Assembly: GCA_023424395.1 (NCBI GenBank)
Contig: JAFADY010000018.1
Coordinates: forward strand, 1 to 64,000
Origin: Bacteroidota bacterium
GTDB lineage: Bacteria > Bacteroidota > Bacteroidia > Bacteroidales > Dysgonomonadaceae
Length of the DNA stretch: 64,000 nt
Direction: 5' to 3'
Position numbers and translations under genes: made by a program. The notes below the pieces were generated by a model, which did not search any database, was not told where the DNA came from, and worked only from the letters and a program-made list of their open reading frames with translations. This document shows positions 37,408 to 46,405 of this stretch, piece by piece (position 1 is the stretch's first letter; every line of letters begins with the position of its first letter).

Positions 37408-37440
37408 ACTATTTTCCCCTTTGGGGGAATGAAAGGGGCA
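37408..37440. repeat. Partial copy of a G/C-run palindromic element
   Basis: CTATTTTCCCCTTTGGGGGA and the following ATGAAAGGGGC repeat the arrangement seen inside the exporter gene at 61575-61636 (ACTATTTTCCCCCTTCGGGA, then GACTAAGGGGG). Here it sits in the 84-base gap between relaxase and coupling-protein genes and ends at the start codon of the latter. Confidence 0.55.
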
Positions 37441-37441
37441 T

Positions 37442-39457
37442 ATGCAAAACGAAGACGATTTAAGAGGCTTAGCCAAAACGATGGAATTTATGCGCGCCAT
37501 ATCCATCCTGTTTGTAACGATACACTGTTACTGGTTCTGTTACGAAGCGCTGAAAGAGTGGAACATCGTTATTCCGCTTGTGGACAAGATTCTGATGAAT
37601 TTCAACCGCACAACGGGATTGTTTAACCAACTGCTTTGGACAAAATTGTTTGGCGTGATGTTTCTGGCGCTTTCCTGTCTGGGCACAAAGGGAGTCAAGA
37701 ACGAGAAAATCACCTGGACGAAAATAGGAATAGCGCTGGGTTTCGGGATGGCACTGTTTTTCCTGAATTTTTGGATATTGAAACTTTCGATTCCGAAAAC
37801 GGGGATCGGTGTGTGGTATATTTTCACGACTTCCGCGGGATATATCTGCCTTCTGATGGCGGGTTTGTGGATTAGTCGTTTACTTAAAAACAACCTGATG
37901 GAAGATGTTTTCAACTTTGAGAACGAAAGTTTTCTGCAGGAAACCCGCCTGATGGAAAACGAGTATTCCATTAATTTACCGACACGGTTTTATTATAAAA
38001 AGAAGTGGAATAATGGCTGGATAAACGTTGTCAACCCGTTTCGGGCTACCATCGTACTGGGAACGCCGGGTTCGGGAAAATCCTACGCCGTGGTCAACAA
38101 CTACATCAAGCAGCAAATCGAAAAAGGTTTTGCGATGTATATCTACGATTTTAAGTTCGATGACCTATCCACCATTGCTTACAACCACCTGCTGAAACAC
38201 ACCGACAAATACAAAATTACACCCAAGTTCTACGTAATTAACTTCGATAATCCAAGAAAATCACACCGTTGCAACCCGATTAATCCTGCGTTTATGACCG
38301 ATATTTCGGATGCGTACGAAAGTGCATACACAATTATGCTCAACCTCAACAAAACGTGGATACAAAAGCAAGGGGATTTCTTTGTGGAAAGTCCGATAAT
38401 TCTGTTGGCTGCGATTATCTGGTATCTCAAAATTTACGAAAACGGCAAATACTGCACCTTTCCACACGCCATCGAGTTTTTGAATAAAAAGTATGCTGAT
38501 ACATTTACTATTTTAACGAGTTATCCCGAATTAGAAAACTACCTTTCACCCTTTATGGACGCGTGGGAAGGCGGTGCGCAAGACCAATTGCAGGGGCAGA
38601 TTGCATCGGCAAAAATCCCGCTTTCACGTATGATAAGTCCCGCATTGTATTGGGTAATGACGGGCGATGATTTCAGTTTGGACATCAACAATCCGAAAGA
38701 GCCGAAAATCCTGTGCGTGGGCAATAATCCCGACCGACAGAATATTTATTCGGCGGCGTTGGGATTGTACAATAGCCGTATCGTGAAGCTCATCAACAAA
38801 AAAGGACAACTAAAAAGTTCGGTTATTATTGACGAGTTGCCAACCATTTATTTCCGAGGATTGGATAATCTGATTGCCACGGCTCGAAGCAACAAAGTGG
38901 CGGTTTGTTTGGGATTTCAGGATTATTCGCAATTAACGAGAGATTACGGCGACAAGGAAAGTAAGGTTATTCAAAATACCGTTGGTAATATCTTTTCTGG
39001 TCAAGTGGTAGGCGAAACGGCGAAAACTTTATCGGAGCGTTTCGGAAAAGTCTTGCAGAAAAGGCAGAGTATGACCATCAACCGACAGGATAAATCGACT
39101 TCTATCAGTACGCAGATGGACAGCCTTATTCCGGCATCCAAAATCAGTAATCTCACGCAGGGAATGTTTGTGGGTGCGGTGTCGGACAACTTTGACGAAC
39201 GCATCGAACAGAAGATTTTTCATTGCGAAATTGTGGTGGACAACGCCCGTGTTTCCACCGAAACGAAAGCCTACCAAAAAATCCCCGAGATCGTATCATT
39301 TACCGATGAAAACGGCAACAATACGATGCAAGTGGATATTGAGAATAATTACAAGCAGATAAAAGCGGATGTGGAACAGATCATAAAGATGGAAAAGTAT
39401 CGTATTGAGAATGATGATAATCTGAAGCATCTTTTAAAAACAAATAACAGCAAATAA
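37442..39457 (+). CDS. mobC: Type IV coupling protein (MobC, VirD4/TraG family)
   Basis: This 671-residue protein has four N-terminal membrane segments, then a P-loop GTPGSGKSYAVVNNYIKQQ near residue 206, and Walker B SSVIIDELPTIYFRGLDNLIATARSNK near 460 with FQDYSQLTRDYG. It carries the relaxase-DNA complex to the channel. The gene closes the mob operon. A short, divergent piece of a second coupling-protein gene occurs at 40802-40906. Confidence 0.93.
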   Translation: MQNEDDLRGLAKTMEFMRAISILFVTIHCYWFCYEALKEWNIVIPLVDKILMNFNRTTGLFNQLLWTKLFGVMFLALSCLGTKGVKNEKITWTKIGIALGFGMALFFLNFWILKLSIPKTGIGVWYIFTTSAGYICLLMAGLWISRLLKNNLMEDVFNFENESFLQETRLMENEYSINLPTRFYYKKKWNNGWINVVNPFRATIVLGTPGSGKSYAVVNNYIKQQIEKGFAMYIYDFKFDDLSTIAYNHLLKHTDKYKITPKFYVINFDNPRKSHRCNPINPAFMTDISDAYESAYTIMLNLNKTWIQKQGDFFVESPIILLAAIIWYLKIYENGKYCTFPHAIEFLNKKYADTFTILTSYPELENYLSPFMDAWEGGAQDQLQGQIASAKIPLSRMISPALYWVMTGDDFSLDINNPKEPKILCVGNNPDRQNIYSAALGLYNSRIVKLINKKGQLKSSVIIDELPTIYFRGLDNLIATARSNKVAVCLGFQDYSQLTRDYGDKESKVIQNTVGNIFSGQVVGETAKTLSERFGKVLQKRQSMTINRQDKSTSISTQMDSLIPASKISNLTQGMFVGAVSDNFDERIEQKIFHCEIVVDNARVSTETKAYQKIPEIVSFTDENGNNTMQVDIENNYKQIKADVEQIIKMEKYRIENDDNLKHLLKTNNSK

Positions 39458-39458
39458 T

Positions 39459-40052
39459 ATGAAAAATAAATTCAACAGACTTACATCCAAAGAGTGGCTT
39501 CCTTTTCAGAAGTCGTGGTTCCGGTATACGGGAAAACGGGACTTGTACCGTGAAAATATTCGTTTTTTTTGTCAGGCTGAAAACAATGGTTCCCGGATAT
39601 ATTATTATGGGAACGACAACGATATGTTTTTTCATATTGCCAAGGAAAACAACGAAACAGCCATTTCAAATTCAGGTATGGAAAAAGTTCCCATTCAGTT
39701 TGCGGTGTTCGATTTAACGGACATTATAAATAACCTGACTACTGTCGAAAATTACCGCACAGTAAAAGATAACGTCATCCGCCGTGTCAAATCCATATAT
39801 TTCCTGTTGACGGAACGCAGGTTTATTGCGGTATTCATACCGAACATAGAAAAAAACGGACTCTATTATCCCTATGCATGGGATCTGGCAAAGAGTATCG
39901 GCAGAATGATGTCATTAAAGGATGAGAAAATCGGCTGCGATGAATCGGGGAGTACGTTTTATACGCTGTATTTCAGAAAAGATGAAAATTCCGTCGGATT
40001 ATCCGTTTGCGATGAAAATATGGGCTTCACTTTTAATAATCTTACAAAATAA
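39459..40052 (+). CDS. Methyltransferase-associated protein, companion of the next gene
   Basis: The 197-residue product begins MKNKFNRLTSKEWLPFQKSWF and starts one base after the coupling-protein stop. Its segment RRFIAVFIPNIEKNGLYYPYAWDLAKSIG aligns with KYFTVIVKNIKKQGKNYPLAWDLAEKLQ of the methyltransferase encoded next, so both have a related C-terminal region. No SAM-binding motif is visible here. It may be a specificity or structural partner, a catalytically dead paralogue, or the half of a split enzyme. Only the homology is seen. Confidence 0.6.
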   Translation: MKNKFNRLTSKEWLPFQKSWFRYTGKRDLYRENIRFFCQAENNGSRIYYYGNDNDMFFHIAKENNETAISNSGMEKVPIQFAVFDLTDIINNLTTVENYRTVKDNVIRRVKSIYFLLTERRFIAVFIPNIEKNGLYYPYAWDLAKSIGRMMSLKDEKIGCDESGSTFYTLYFRKDENSVGLSVCDENMGFTFNNLTK

Positions 40053-40063
40053 AAACCGATCTT

Positions 40064-40801
40064 ATGAAAAAATGGTTTATTCTGAAACCTTTACGACGTA
40101 CCAAAGAAGAAATGCAGCATCCGGCAAAATTTCCCGAATCGCTTGTAAGTTTCTTTATCAATAATTTCACGTGCGAGAACGACAATATTCTCGACCCTAT
40201 GGCAGGTACAGGAACTGTTTTACTCGAAGCTTTACTGAATAAACGAAACGGTTACGGTGTCGAATTAAGTTCTTTATTTGCAGACATAGCCATTAACAGG
40301 TGCAGCAAAGTCGCAAATACTCAAACATACAAAATAGAAAATACCGATGCACGGAACATTTCATCACTGTCATTTCCACCGATGGATTATGTGCTCACTT
40401 CACCGCCATACTGGGATATGCTTAACAGGAAAGGCGCCGGAAATCAGAAATCCCGCAGAGAAAAGGGATTGAAAACAACTTATTCCGAGTCTTTGTACGA
40501 TTTAGGGAATATATCCGATTATGACCTTTTTTTAAATGAGTTGTATGCGATTTACAGGGATGTTATCGGTATACTGAAGCCCGGCAAATATTTTACCGTT
40601 ATTGTAAAAAACATCAAAAAACAGGGCAAAAACTATCCGTTAGCGTGGGATTTAGCTGAAAAACTGCAACAAGAAGTGATTTTGCAACCAACCTTTTTTT
40701 GGTGTCAGGACGATATTTCAATCGCGCCTTACGGATTCGGGAATACATGGGTAAGTAACACGTTTCACCATTACTGTCTGAATTTTAAGAAGCCAAAATA
40801 A
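40064..40801 (+). CDS. DNA methyltransferase (N4-cytosine/N6-adenine type)
   Basis: The 245-residue protein has SAM motif I LDPMAGTGTVLLEALLNKRNGYGVEL near residue 45 and catalytic motif IV YVLTSPPYWDML near 106. TSPPY(W) is typical of amino-methyltransferases acting on N4-cytosine or N6-adenine. The order I then IV is visible. No nuclease gene is adjacent, so it is probably an orphan enzyme that protects ICE DNA from host restriction. It starts 11 bases after the companion gene and ends at a fragment of a coupling-protein gene. Confidence 0.82.
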   Translation: MKKWFILKPLRRTKEEMQHPAKFPESLVSFFINNFTCENDNILDPMAGTGTVLLEALLNKRNGYGVELSSLFADIAINRCSKVANTQTYKIENTDARNISSLSFPPMDYVLTSPPYWDMLNRKGAGNQKSRREKGLKTTYSESLYDLGNISDYDLFLNELYAIYRDVIGILKPGKYFTVIVKNIKKQGKNYPLAWDLAEKLQQEVILQPTFFWCQDDISIAPYGFGNTWVSNTFHHYCLNFKKPK

Positions 40802-40906
40802 TCTTAACAAAACGTGGATAAAAAAACAGGGTGACTTTTTCGTGGAAAGCCCGATCATCTTGCTGGTGGCGATTATTTGGTACTTCAATATTTACGAAAA
40901 CGTTTG
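40802..40906 (+). pseudogene. Fragment of a second coupling-protein (mobC/traG) gene
   Basis: The bases after the methyltransferase translate as LNKTWIKKQGDFFVESPIIL and continue LVAIIWYFNIYENV. This corresponds to LNKTWIQKQGDFFVESPIIL in the intact coupling protein (DNA at about 38343-38448). There is no start, no continuation, and the DNA has diverged, so it came from another element rather than by recent local duplication. Nothing recognisable follows up to 41,025. Confidence 0.8.
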
Positions 40907-41025
40907 GCAGCGTACAAAGGAGTATACCTTCGAAAATGCTTGGAGATGATAATTGAAGAGTTCTAAAAAAAACGAATGAAACAAAAACTATTCTTTTTAA
41001 AATTAAAAAAATAAAAAATCAATTT

Positions 41026-41340
41026 CTACTTCTTCAACTTCTGCAGCGTTTCCTCAATCATCTCACAACGTTTCTGAACCTTTTCGGCAGACGCGACTAA
41101 GGTGTAGCCCTCGTCCATCAGCTCTTTAATCAGCAACATTTTTTTGATGTTTTTATAATCGTAGCGGCGGTTTTTACCTTCTTCTTCGGTAAGGCTGGTG
41201 ATAATGCCTTTTTCTTCCCAATACCGTATCTGCCGTGTGGGTATACCGGTAATCTGCGATACTTCGCCTATGCCTACCACGAGTTTATCTAAAAAATCAT
41301 GGTCGAAACTTAATGCTGATTCTATTGTTGGTTTATTCAT
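41026..41340 (-). CDS. MerR-family transcriptional regulator
   Basis: The 104-residue product has the MerR HTH: GIGEVSQITGIPTRQIRYWEEKGIITSLTEEEGKNRRYDYKNIKKML. A short helical tail follows, and it lacks a large effector domain or metal-binding cysteines. It faces the accessory genes at 41.9-43.5 kb and probably controls them. Three copies of TATTTACAAT lie in its own promoter region and upstream of the divergent gene. Confidence 0.88.
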   Translation of the reverse strand: MNKPTIESALSFDHDFLDKLVVGIGEVSQITGIPTRQIRYWEEKGIITSLTEEEGKNRRYDYKNIKKMLLIKELMDEGYTLVASAEKVQKRCEMIEETLQKLKK

Positions 41341-41342
41341 TT

Positions 41343-41791
41343 TATTTACAATTAATGTTAGAAATATAAAATAAAACAGGTACTCCTTCAGATCCCTTCC
41401 ACGTAAAATAAATCTCTTACCAATGCTTTCTCACGATACCTGAGCGCCTGGCTATATTCATCAGAATTGTACCATTTTATAAGTTGTTGTTCAGATGGAA
41501 ATTCAACAATAACTATTTTTCTGCCCGTACTTTTTCCTTCGAGAGAAACAGCATCGGCGCCTCTCACGATATATTTTCCTGAAAATTTTTCTATCGAGAG
41601 AGCCGCTAATTCCCGGTACAATCCGGCTAAAGTTTCGTCAACCACCTCCACCTGCGAGATCAGATATACCATACAATTGTTTTTGAATTATCCTGATATG
41701 CGTATGAAATAAATTTTTGCAACTTATTTACAATATTTGTTGCAAATGTAAATAAAAAGTACTTATTTTGCAATTGTAGTTTATTTACAAT
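41343..41791. promoter_or_regulatory. Three identical TATTTACAAT decamers, candidate MerR operators
   Basis: TATTTACAAT occurs at 41343-41352 (right next to the merR start), 41725-41734 and 41782-41791 (about 95-160 bases before the lipoprotein gene). The last two lie among TTGCAA repeats. All are in the same orientation. Binding by the neighbouring MerR protein is inferred. Confidence 0.4.
41388..41672 (-). CDS. DUF1330-family small protein
   Basis: The 94-residue product VVDETLAGLYRELAALSIEKFSGKYIVRGADAVSLEGKS... with EFPSEQQLIKWYNSDEYSQALRYR matches the DUF1330 dimeric alpha/beta-barrel (EthD-like) family. It lies upstream of merR in the same direction, 47 bases away. The function of this family is unknown. 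Confidence 0.85.
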   Translation of the reverse strand: MVYLISQVEVVDETLAGLYRELAALSIEKFSGKYIVRGADAVSLEGKSTGRKIVIVEFPSEQQLIKWYNSDEYSQALRYREKALVRDLFYVEGI

Positions 41792-41886
41792 GATTGAAAT
41801 TAAAACTCAAGAAATGACGAAAACAAACAATTTCGCTTACCAATAGGCAACTATAAAACAATTATAAGTCAATAAAAAACAGATAA

Positions 41887-42516
41887 ATGAAAATTTTATT
41901 ATCATTATTAACATTAGCAATTATGACAACAACAAACTTATCGTGCCAGGAAGTTTCTACTCAAGAAGCAAAACCCTATTTAGAAGCCTTTCAGAAATTT
42001 ATTGAAATTCCGGAAGTTTACACCTTTCATTCGGTGAAAAAGGTGAACATAGATAAGGTTTCGGCCTATCTGTTCCGCTACGAGAAAGACGAAAACAACG
42101 GATTAAACGGCGAGCATTTCTCTTTTCTTGTATCCGAAAAAGACAAAATGATTTTAGGTTTTATCAACATGGACAAAAAATATGCGGATACCAACCTGCC
42201 TTCGAAAGAAGAAACAGAAAAAAAATCGCGGGATTTCTTACAAAAAATTGACCCGGAATTAAACAAAGGGCTCGAAAATCAGTGGATTGCCCGCCATGAC
42301 GATGAAATTAACGTAAATGGTAAAAAAACAACTCTTGCCGTAATGAAATACAAATGCTATCGCCCTTCGGTAGACGATTACGCCTGGGTGTACGTAGGAT
42401 TCGACGGCTCGATACAGGCTTTTGAAAGAAACTCGAAATGGGACATGAGTAAAAAGCAGCGCTTTGCCGAACAATGGCTGCACGACAGTTGGAGAATCGC
42501 AAACGGAAAACAATAA
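41887..42516 (+). CDS. Putative lipoprotein of unknown function
   Basis: The 209-residue protein has a signal sequence with TNLSC as the probable lipobox (Cys 20). The mature part has FHSVKKVNIDKVSAYLFRYE and DYAWVYVGFDGSIQAFERNSKWD, probably beta-rich. I do not recognise a family. It starts the rightward accessory operon, 12 bases before the SDR gene. Confidence 0.7.
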   Translation: MKILLSLLTLAIMTTTNLSCQEVSTQEAKPYLEAFQKFIEIPEVYTFHSVKKVNIDKVSAYLFRYEKDENNGLNGEHFSFLVSEKDKMILGFINMDKKYADTNLPSKEETEKKSRDFLQKIDPELNKGLENQWIARHDDEINVNGKKTTLAVMKYKCYRPSVDDYAWVYVGFDGSIQAFERNSKWDMSKKQRFAEQWLHDSWRIANGKQ

Positions 42517-42528
42517 AGCGGTACGCAA

Positions 42529-43305
42529 ATGGATTTGTTAGAAAATAAAAACGCCGTAATCACCGGGGGCAGCGACGGTATTGGTTTGGGCATTGCACAT
42601 GCCTTTGCAAAAAACGGCGCCAACATCCTCCTGATTGGCAGAGATGCTGAAAAACTCCACAAAGCGAAACAGGAACTTGCCGAATACCCAATCGCCGTGC
42701 ATACCTTAGCGGTAGATTTATACGATGTTGAAAAAATAAAATTGTACACGGAACAGATTTTACAAATTTTCCCAAAGGTAGATGTGCTGGTGAATAATGC
42801 CGGATTGGGAAAATTTGTCCCGTTCCAGCAAACCGATATCGCCTTGCTCGATGCGCACTTGAACCTCAACGTTAAAGCGCCTTACCTGCTCACGCAACAA
42901 CTATTGCCCGCGCTGGAGCAGAGTAAAGGCAATGTCATCAACATTTCTTCCTACTTTGCCAACCGGATGTTGCAGGGGCGCACCACAACGGCGTATTCGC
43001 TCACCAAAGGTGCGATCAATTCATTTACAAAATCGTTGGCATTCGAAGTTGGGCATTTAGGTATTCGTGTGAACGCCATTGCACCGGGAAGCATCGAAAC
43101 CCCGCAACTGAACCGAAACCTGCAAAGTATGCCGGACGACAAGCAACAGGCATTTCGCGCGATGGTAAAAAATATTTATCCGCTGGGCAGAAAAATCGGC
43201 AGTGTGGATGATATTGGTAAAGCAGCCGTTTTCCTCGCTTCGGAACAGGCGAGTTGGATTACAGGAGTAATTCTTGCCGTAGATGGCGGGTTGACGACCA
43301 ATTAA
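42529..43305 (+). CDS. Short-chain dehydrogenase/reductase
   Basis: The 258-residue SDR shows TGGSDGIGLGIA for the cofactor-binding TGxxxGxG motif, VLVNNAGLGKF (NNAG), INISSYFANRM with the catalytic Ser, YSLTKGA (Y-x-x-x-K) and RVNAIAPGSIETP. It is a classical NAD(P)-dependent oxidoreductase; the substrate cannot be deduced. It is in an operon with a lipoprotein and a DUF2798 protein. Confidence 0.9.
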   Translation: MDLLENKNAVITGGSDGIGLGIAHAFAKNGANILLIGRDAEKLHKAKQELAEYPIAVHTLAVDLYDVEKIKLYTEQILQIFPKVDVLVNNAGLGKFVPFQQTDIALLDAHLNLNVKAPYLLTQQLLPALEQSKGNVINISSYFANRMLQGRTTTAYSLTKGAINSFTKSLAFEVGHLGIRVNAIAPGSIETPQLNRNLQSMPDDKQQAFRAMVKNIYPLGRKIGSVDDIGKAAVFLASEQASWITGVILAVDGGLTTN

Positions 43306-43308
43306 CAA

Positions 43309-43521
43309 ATGAACAACGAGTTAAAAACAACCTTGCGGTTTGGGCTCTTAATTGTCACGCCGCTTTGTTTGGTTAATAGCCTGATTTTTTGCTTCGGTTC
43401 AGCTCATTTTTGGACTGATTTTCTGAACCGTTTTTGGTTTACCTTCGCTATCTCCTTTCCGCAAGCGTTTCTCTATGTTACGCTGATAAAATGGTTTGAT
43501 AGGAGAAAAAAATGTCCATAA
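43309..43521 (+). CDS. DUF2798-family small membrane protein
   Basis: The 70-residue product has two membrane segments: LRFGLLIVTPLCLVNSLIFCFGSAHFW and FTFAISFPQAFLYVTLIKWF. This is the DUF2798 pattern, with conserved Phe-Pro in the second helix. It starts 3 bases after the SDR stop. Confidence 0.8.
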   Translation: MNNELKTTLRFGLLIVTPLCLVNSLIFCFGSAHFWTDFLNRFWFTFAISFPQAFLYVTLIKWFDRRKKCP

Positions 43522-43828
43522 AAATAGTAGCGCCTATACCTGCAAGTAAAGTTAAAATAATCGTTTTCATAGTTTTTTTTGCAGATATTATTGATTGGAA
43601 AATGCCTTATGAAAACTTGCAACCAAACGATAAAACGGCGAAAAACATAAAAATTTTTTCCTTCATTGAATTAGGCGCTTTAATCTCTTACTAATTTATT
43701 CCGGACTAAGATCAATATGCTTGCGACGCAATATGATCCTATTTTTAAGTTAAAACTCCTGGAATTTTATAAAGGCAATGGGTTCATTTCTAACAATTCT
43801 GTACCTCTATTGATAATCTTGGGTGTGA
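43522..43828. other. Spacer between the accessory operon and the integrase remnant
   Basis: I find no convincing gene. Short frames are present (for example from 43717), but none has a recognisable product or context. The region is the junction between the accessory module and a truncated integrase. Confidence 0.35.
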
Positions 43829-44018
43829 TTAGCCGATTTTCTTGAGTGTTTCTTCCACCGCTTTCATATCGCATAAGATGGAACTGTCCAAAACTTTAGC
43901 GTATTGGTGCGTCATTTTCGTATTGGCATGACCTAAAATTTTGGCCACATTTTCCATCGATACATTATTGGCAAACATAACTACCGTTGCGCATGTATGA
44001 CGCTTGGCATAAATAAAA
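43829..44018 (-). pseudogene. C-terminal remnant of a tyrosine integrase
   Basis: On the minus strand the frame YAKRHTCATVVMFANNVSME continues to LGHANTKMTHQYAKVLDSSI and ends at a TAA (43829-43831). It keeps the Arg-His-Thr box, the LGH box and the Tyr nucleophile context (H-Q-Y-A-K-V). The upstream 300 residues are missing: beyond about 44018 the sequence changes to the promoter region of the TPR gene. It marks an old element end or deletion junction. Confidence 0.85.
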
Positions 44019-44171
44019 TAAAAAGATATAACAATATGGCTTTCGGAAAATATTGATATACTCTTATTTATTTGAAATTGTTGTTGAGATTATTCCGTGA
44101 TTAAATGCAAAGCAACACACATTTATTCAAGAGTTTTCAGTAACTTGCACGTAATTAGTCAGGCATATGAA

Positions 44172-46088
44172 ATGATGAAACGTGCAACAAACTATAAAAT
44201 ACTGCAATTTATTGTAATTCTCATATTTATTGGAATTACGGTGGGGGCATGTTCCAATTTTTCTAAATCTAAGTCGGAGCATTTATTGCAACAAGCTAAA
44301 AATTTGATGGAAACACATCCTGACAGCGCCATGAGCATAATAGATTCCATTGAATCTCCACAAGTAAGTCTCAGTCATGAAAATTATATGTATTATCTAA
44401 TCGCTCGCGTAGAAGCTTATTATAAGAATTTTCGTCCGATAGATGAAGACACACTTATTTTTCAGGCGCGGGATTATTTTGCAAAGCTCGAAAATAAAAT
44501 ACCGGAAACCGCTTTGGCTTATTATTACAGTGGGTGCGTGTATCGGGAGCAGCAGAAATACGACAAAGCAATGCAGGAATATAAAATAGCGGAAGAATAT
44601 GCCGAGAGGATATCCGATGCTAATTTACAGGGATTGATAGTTTATAATATAGGTGATCTTTTACGTTTGCAAGGATTGTATTTGCAAGCATTAAACATGT
44701 ATAGGGATGCTGCAGCAATATATGTAAATTATCCTGAAAGACAAATTCAATGTTTAAGCGCCATCGGGCAAATGTATTTATTACTTGAGAAACCCAATGA
44801 TGCAATTGTTGCGTTTAACCAAGGATTGGAATTGGCACAAAAAATAGATAGCCCCTCCTTACAAAGTTTGTTGTTTCAGAATATAGGTGTAACGTACAAA
44901 GAGATAGAGAAATACGATGAAGCAGAGAAATATCTTCGACTGTCGTATTCTTTTAATAGTGACTCTTTGGAACGGCCTCGATATTATTTAAACTTTGCTG
45001 ATTTATATGCTAAAATGGGGAAAAGAGATTCGGTAACGATTTACATCCAAAATCTAAAGTACAGTTTAACCCAAATCCAGGATCCCTACCTGAAAGTCGG
45101 CATACTTCAAAGCTTAGTTGAGAGTGAAAAATCAAGCGGGAATTATGATGAAGCTATTAATTATCTGTATGCGTATGCAAACGAGATTGAAAATATTACG
45201 GAGACAAGAATGCAGCAAGCGGTGTATGAGGTACAGCAAAAATACAACTTAGAGAAAGCCAGAAGTACTCATCAACAGCAAGTTGCGGTTTATAAAAATT
45301 GGATATTTTCCTTGTTGGGCATCGGGCTTATCTCCGGAATAGTATTTCTTTCATATTCATTATCACAAAAGAAAAAACTGATACGAATGTATGAAACTAT
45401 TGATACGCTGCGTAAGATATCTGCCAACCAAAAAATATTGAGAAAAGCCCATGGAGAAGAAATAGAAAAGAAATTAGCGGATAAAATTAATGATTATAAA
45501 TTATTGGAAGACGATTTTATTCGGAAAAAAGAAGATCTGACTCAACAACAAAAAGAAAATGAACAATTGAAGAAACAGGTTGCCAATAATAATGACATGA
45601 TCTTAAAAGAAAGAGAACAAGATTTATTACAGAAAACCAATGAGTTAATAGAATTACATGCTCAGAATAGTCGAAAGAAAAACGAAACATTGCGAAATGC
45701 CCTTTTATGGCAATTCGGAGTTATTTCAAAAGTTGCCGATTTAGATAAAATAGAGAAAGACGATTCCGGAAATTTAGTAAAAGAGTTCAAAAAGATAATT
45801 TACAAGGGTGATTTTGAAAATCATTATCAAATGATAGTATCATTTTTTAACCGATTTGATGAGAAAATTATTCTAAAAATACGGGAGTTCATACCCAATA
45901 TAAAAGAACAGGAACTGTTAGTATGTTTGCTAACTTATGTGGGATTGAGTGTGAAAGAGACTTCATCGCTCTTGCCTTTAACCCAGAATACCATACAGTC
46001 CTATCGCAGAAATCTACGCCGTTCTCTCAATATTGAGGATAATACGATTGATACGGCAACCTTCCTGAGGAATATCCTCGACAACTAA
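44172..46088 (+). CDS. Membrane TPR protein with C-terminal HTH (regulator)
   Basis: The 638-residue product starts with a hydrophobic signal (ILQFIVILIFIGITVGACS, possible lipobox). About ten TPR-like helix pairs follow (ALAYYYSGCVYREQQKYDKAMQEYKIAEEYA is typical). Then come a membrane segment (WIFSLLGIGLISGIVFLSYSL), a long coiled coil, and a LuxR-like HTH near the end: EQELLVCLLTYVGLSVKETSSLLPLTQNTIQSYRRNLRRSL. Bacteroidota encode many such TPR-membrane-HTH regulators. I use the ATG at 44172; a GTG 75 bases upstream gives no signal peptide. It is the best candidate regulator for the paired motifs downstream. Confidence 0.78.
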   Translation: MMKRATNYKILQFIVILIFIGITVGACSNFSKSKSEHLLQQAKNLMETHPDSAMSIIDSIESPQVSLSHENYMYYLIARVEAYYKNFRPIDEDTLIFQARDYFAKLENKIPETALAYYYSGCVYREQQKYDKAMQEYKIAEEYAERISDANLQGLIVYNIGDLLRLQGLYLQALNMYRDAAAIYVNYPERQIQCLSAIGQMYLLLEKPNDAIVAFNQGLELAQKIDSPSLQSLLFQNIGVTYKEIEKYDEAEKYLRLSYSFNSDSLERPRYYLNFADLYAKMGKRDSVTIYIQNLKYSLTQIQDPYLKVGILQSLVESEKSSGNYDEAINYLYAYANEIENITETRMQQAVYEVQQKYNLEKARSTHQQQVAVYKNWIFSLLGIGLISGIVFLSYSLSQKKKLIRMYETIDTLRKISANQKILRKAHGEEIEKKLADKINDYKLLEDDFIRKKEDLTQQQKENEQLKKQVANNNDMILKEREQDLLQKTNELIELHAQNSRKKNETLRNALLWQFGVISKVADLDKIEKDDSGNLVKEFKKIIYKGDFENHYQMIVSFFNRFDEKIILKIREFIPNIKEQELLVCLLTYVGLSVKETSSLLPLTQNTIQSYRRNLRRSLNIEDNTIDTATFLRNILDN

Positions 46089-46253
46089 TTCGTTTTCATA
46101 CGATTAAAATTATTTATTTTCAGATGTATCGTATGGAACTCGCTATAATCATGTATTTGTTTGATAATGATTATCATGCTCGTTTCATATCACAATCATT
46201 TTACTTAAAAACTACATAACTGAAAATACACCAAATAAATTTTCAATGTTACA

Positions 46254-46368
46254 CCCTATACTGCTACATTTCTGAATATCTGTTTATTAAAGAGTTAGGG
46301 TGTATACAAGGTTAAAGTACCTGTACACCCCCTATACAGCTGTTGTTTTGTGTCTTTTTTTATCTTTC
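46254..46368 (+). promoter_or_regulatory. Paired CCCTATA sites and promoter of the DUF3244-aerolysin genes
   Basis: The upstream site is ACACCCTATACTG (CCCTATA at 46254-46260). The downstream site is CTGTACACCCCCTATACAG (46321-46339; CCCTATA at 46330), an inverted repeat CTGTA...TACAG. The offset between sites is 76 bp. TATCTTTC at 46361-46368 begins 31 bp after the second site and resembles a -7 box. The same spacing is found at 51099 and 56884. Confidence 0.7.
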
Positions 46369-46405
46369 TTTTGTGTCACATAATTCACTAAAAAAAATAA
46401 AAATT

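Noticed and set aside
43512..43694. 60-codon frame after the DUF2798 gene
   Set aside because: It overlaps the previous gene, is Ile/Lys-rich from base composition and has no recognisable product.
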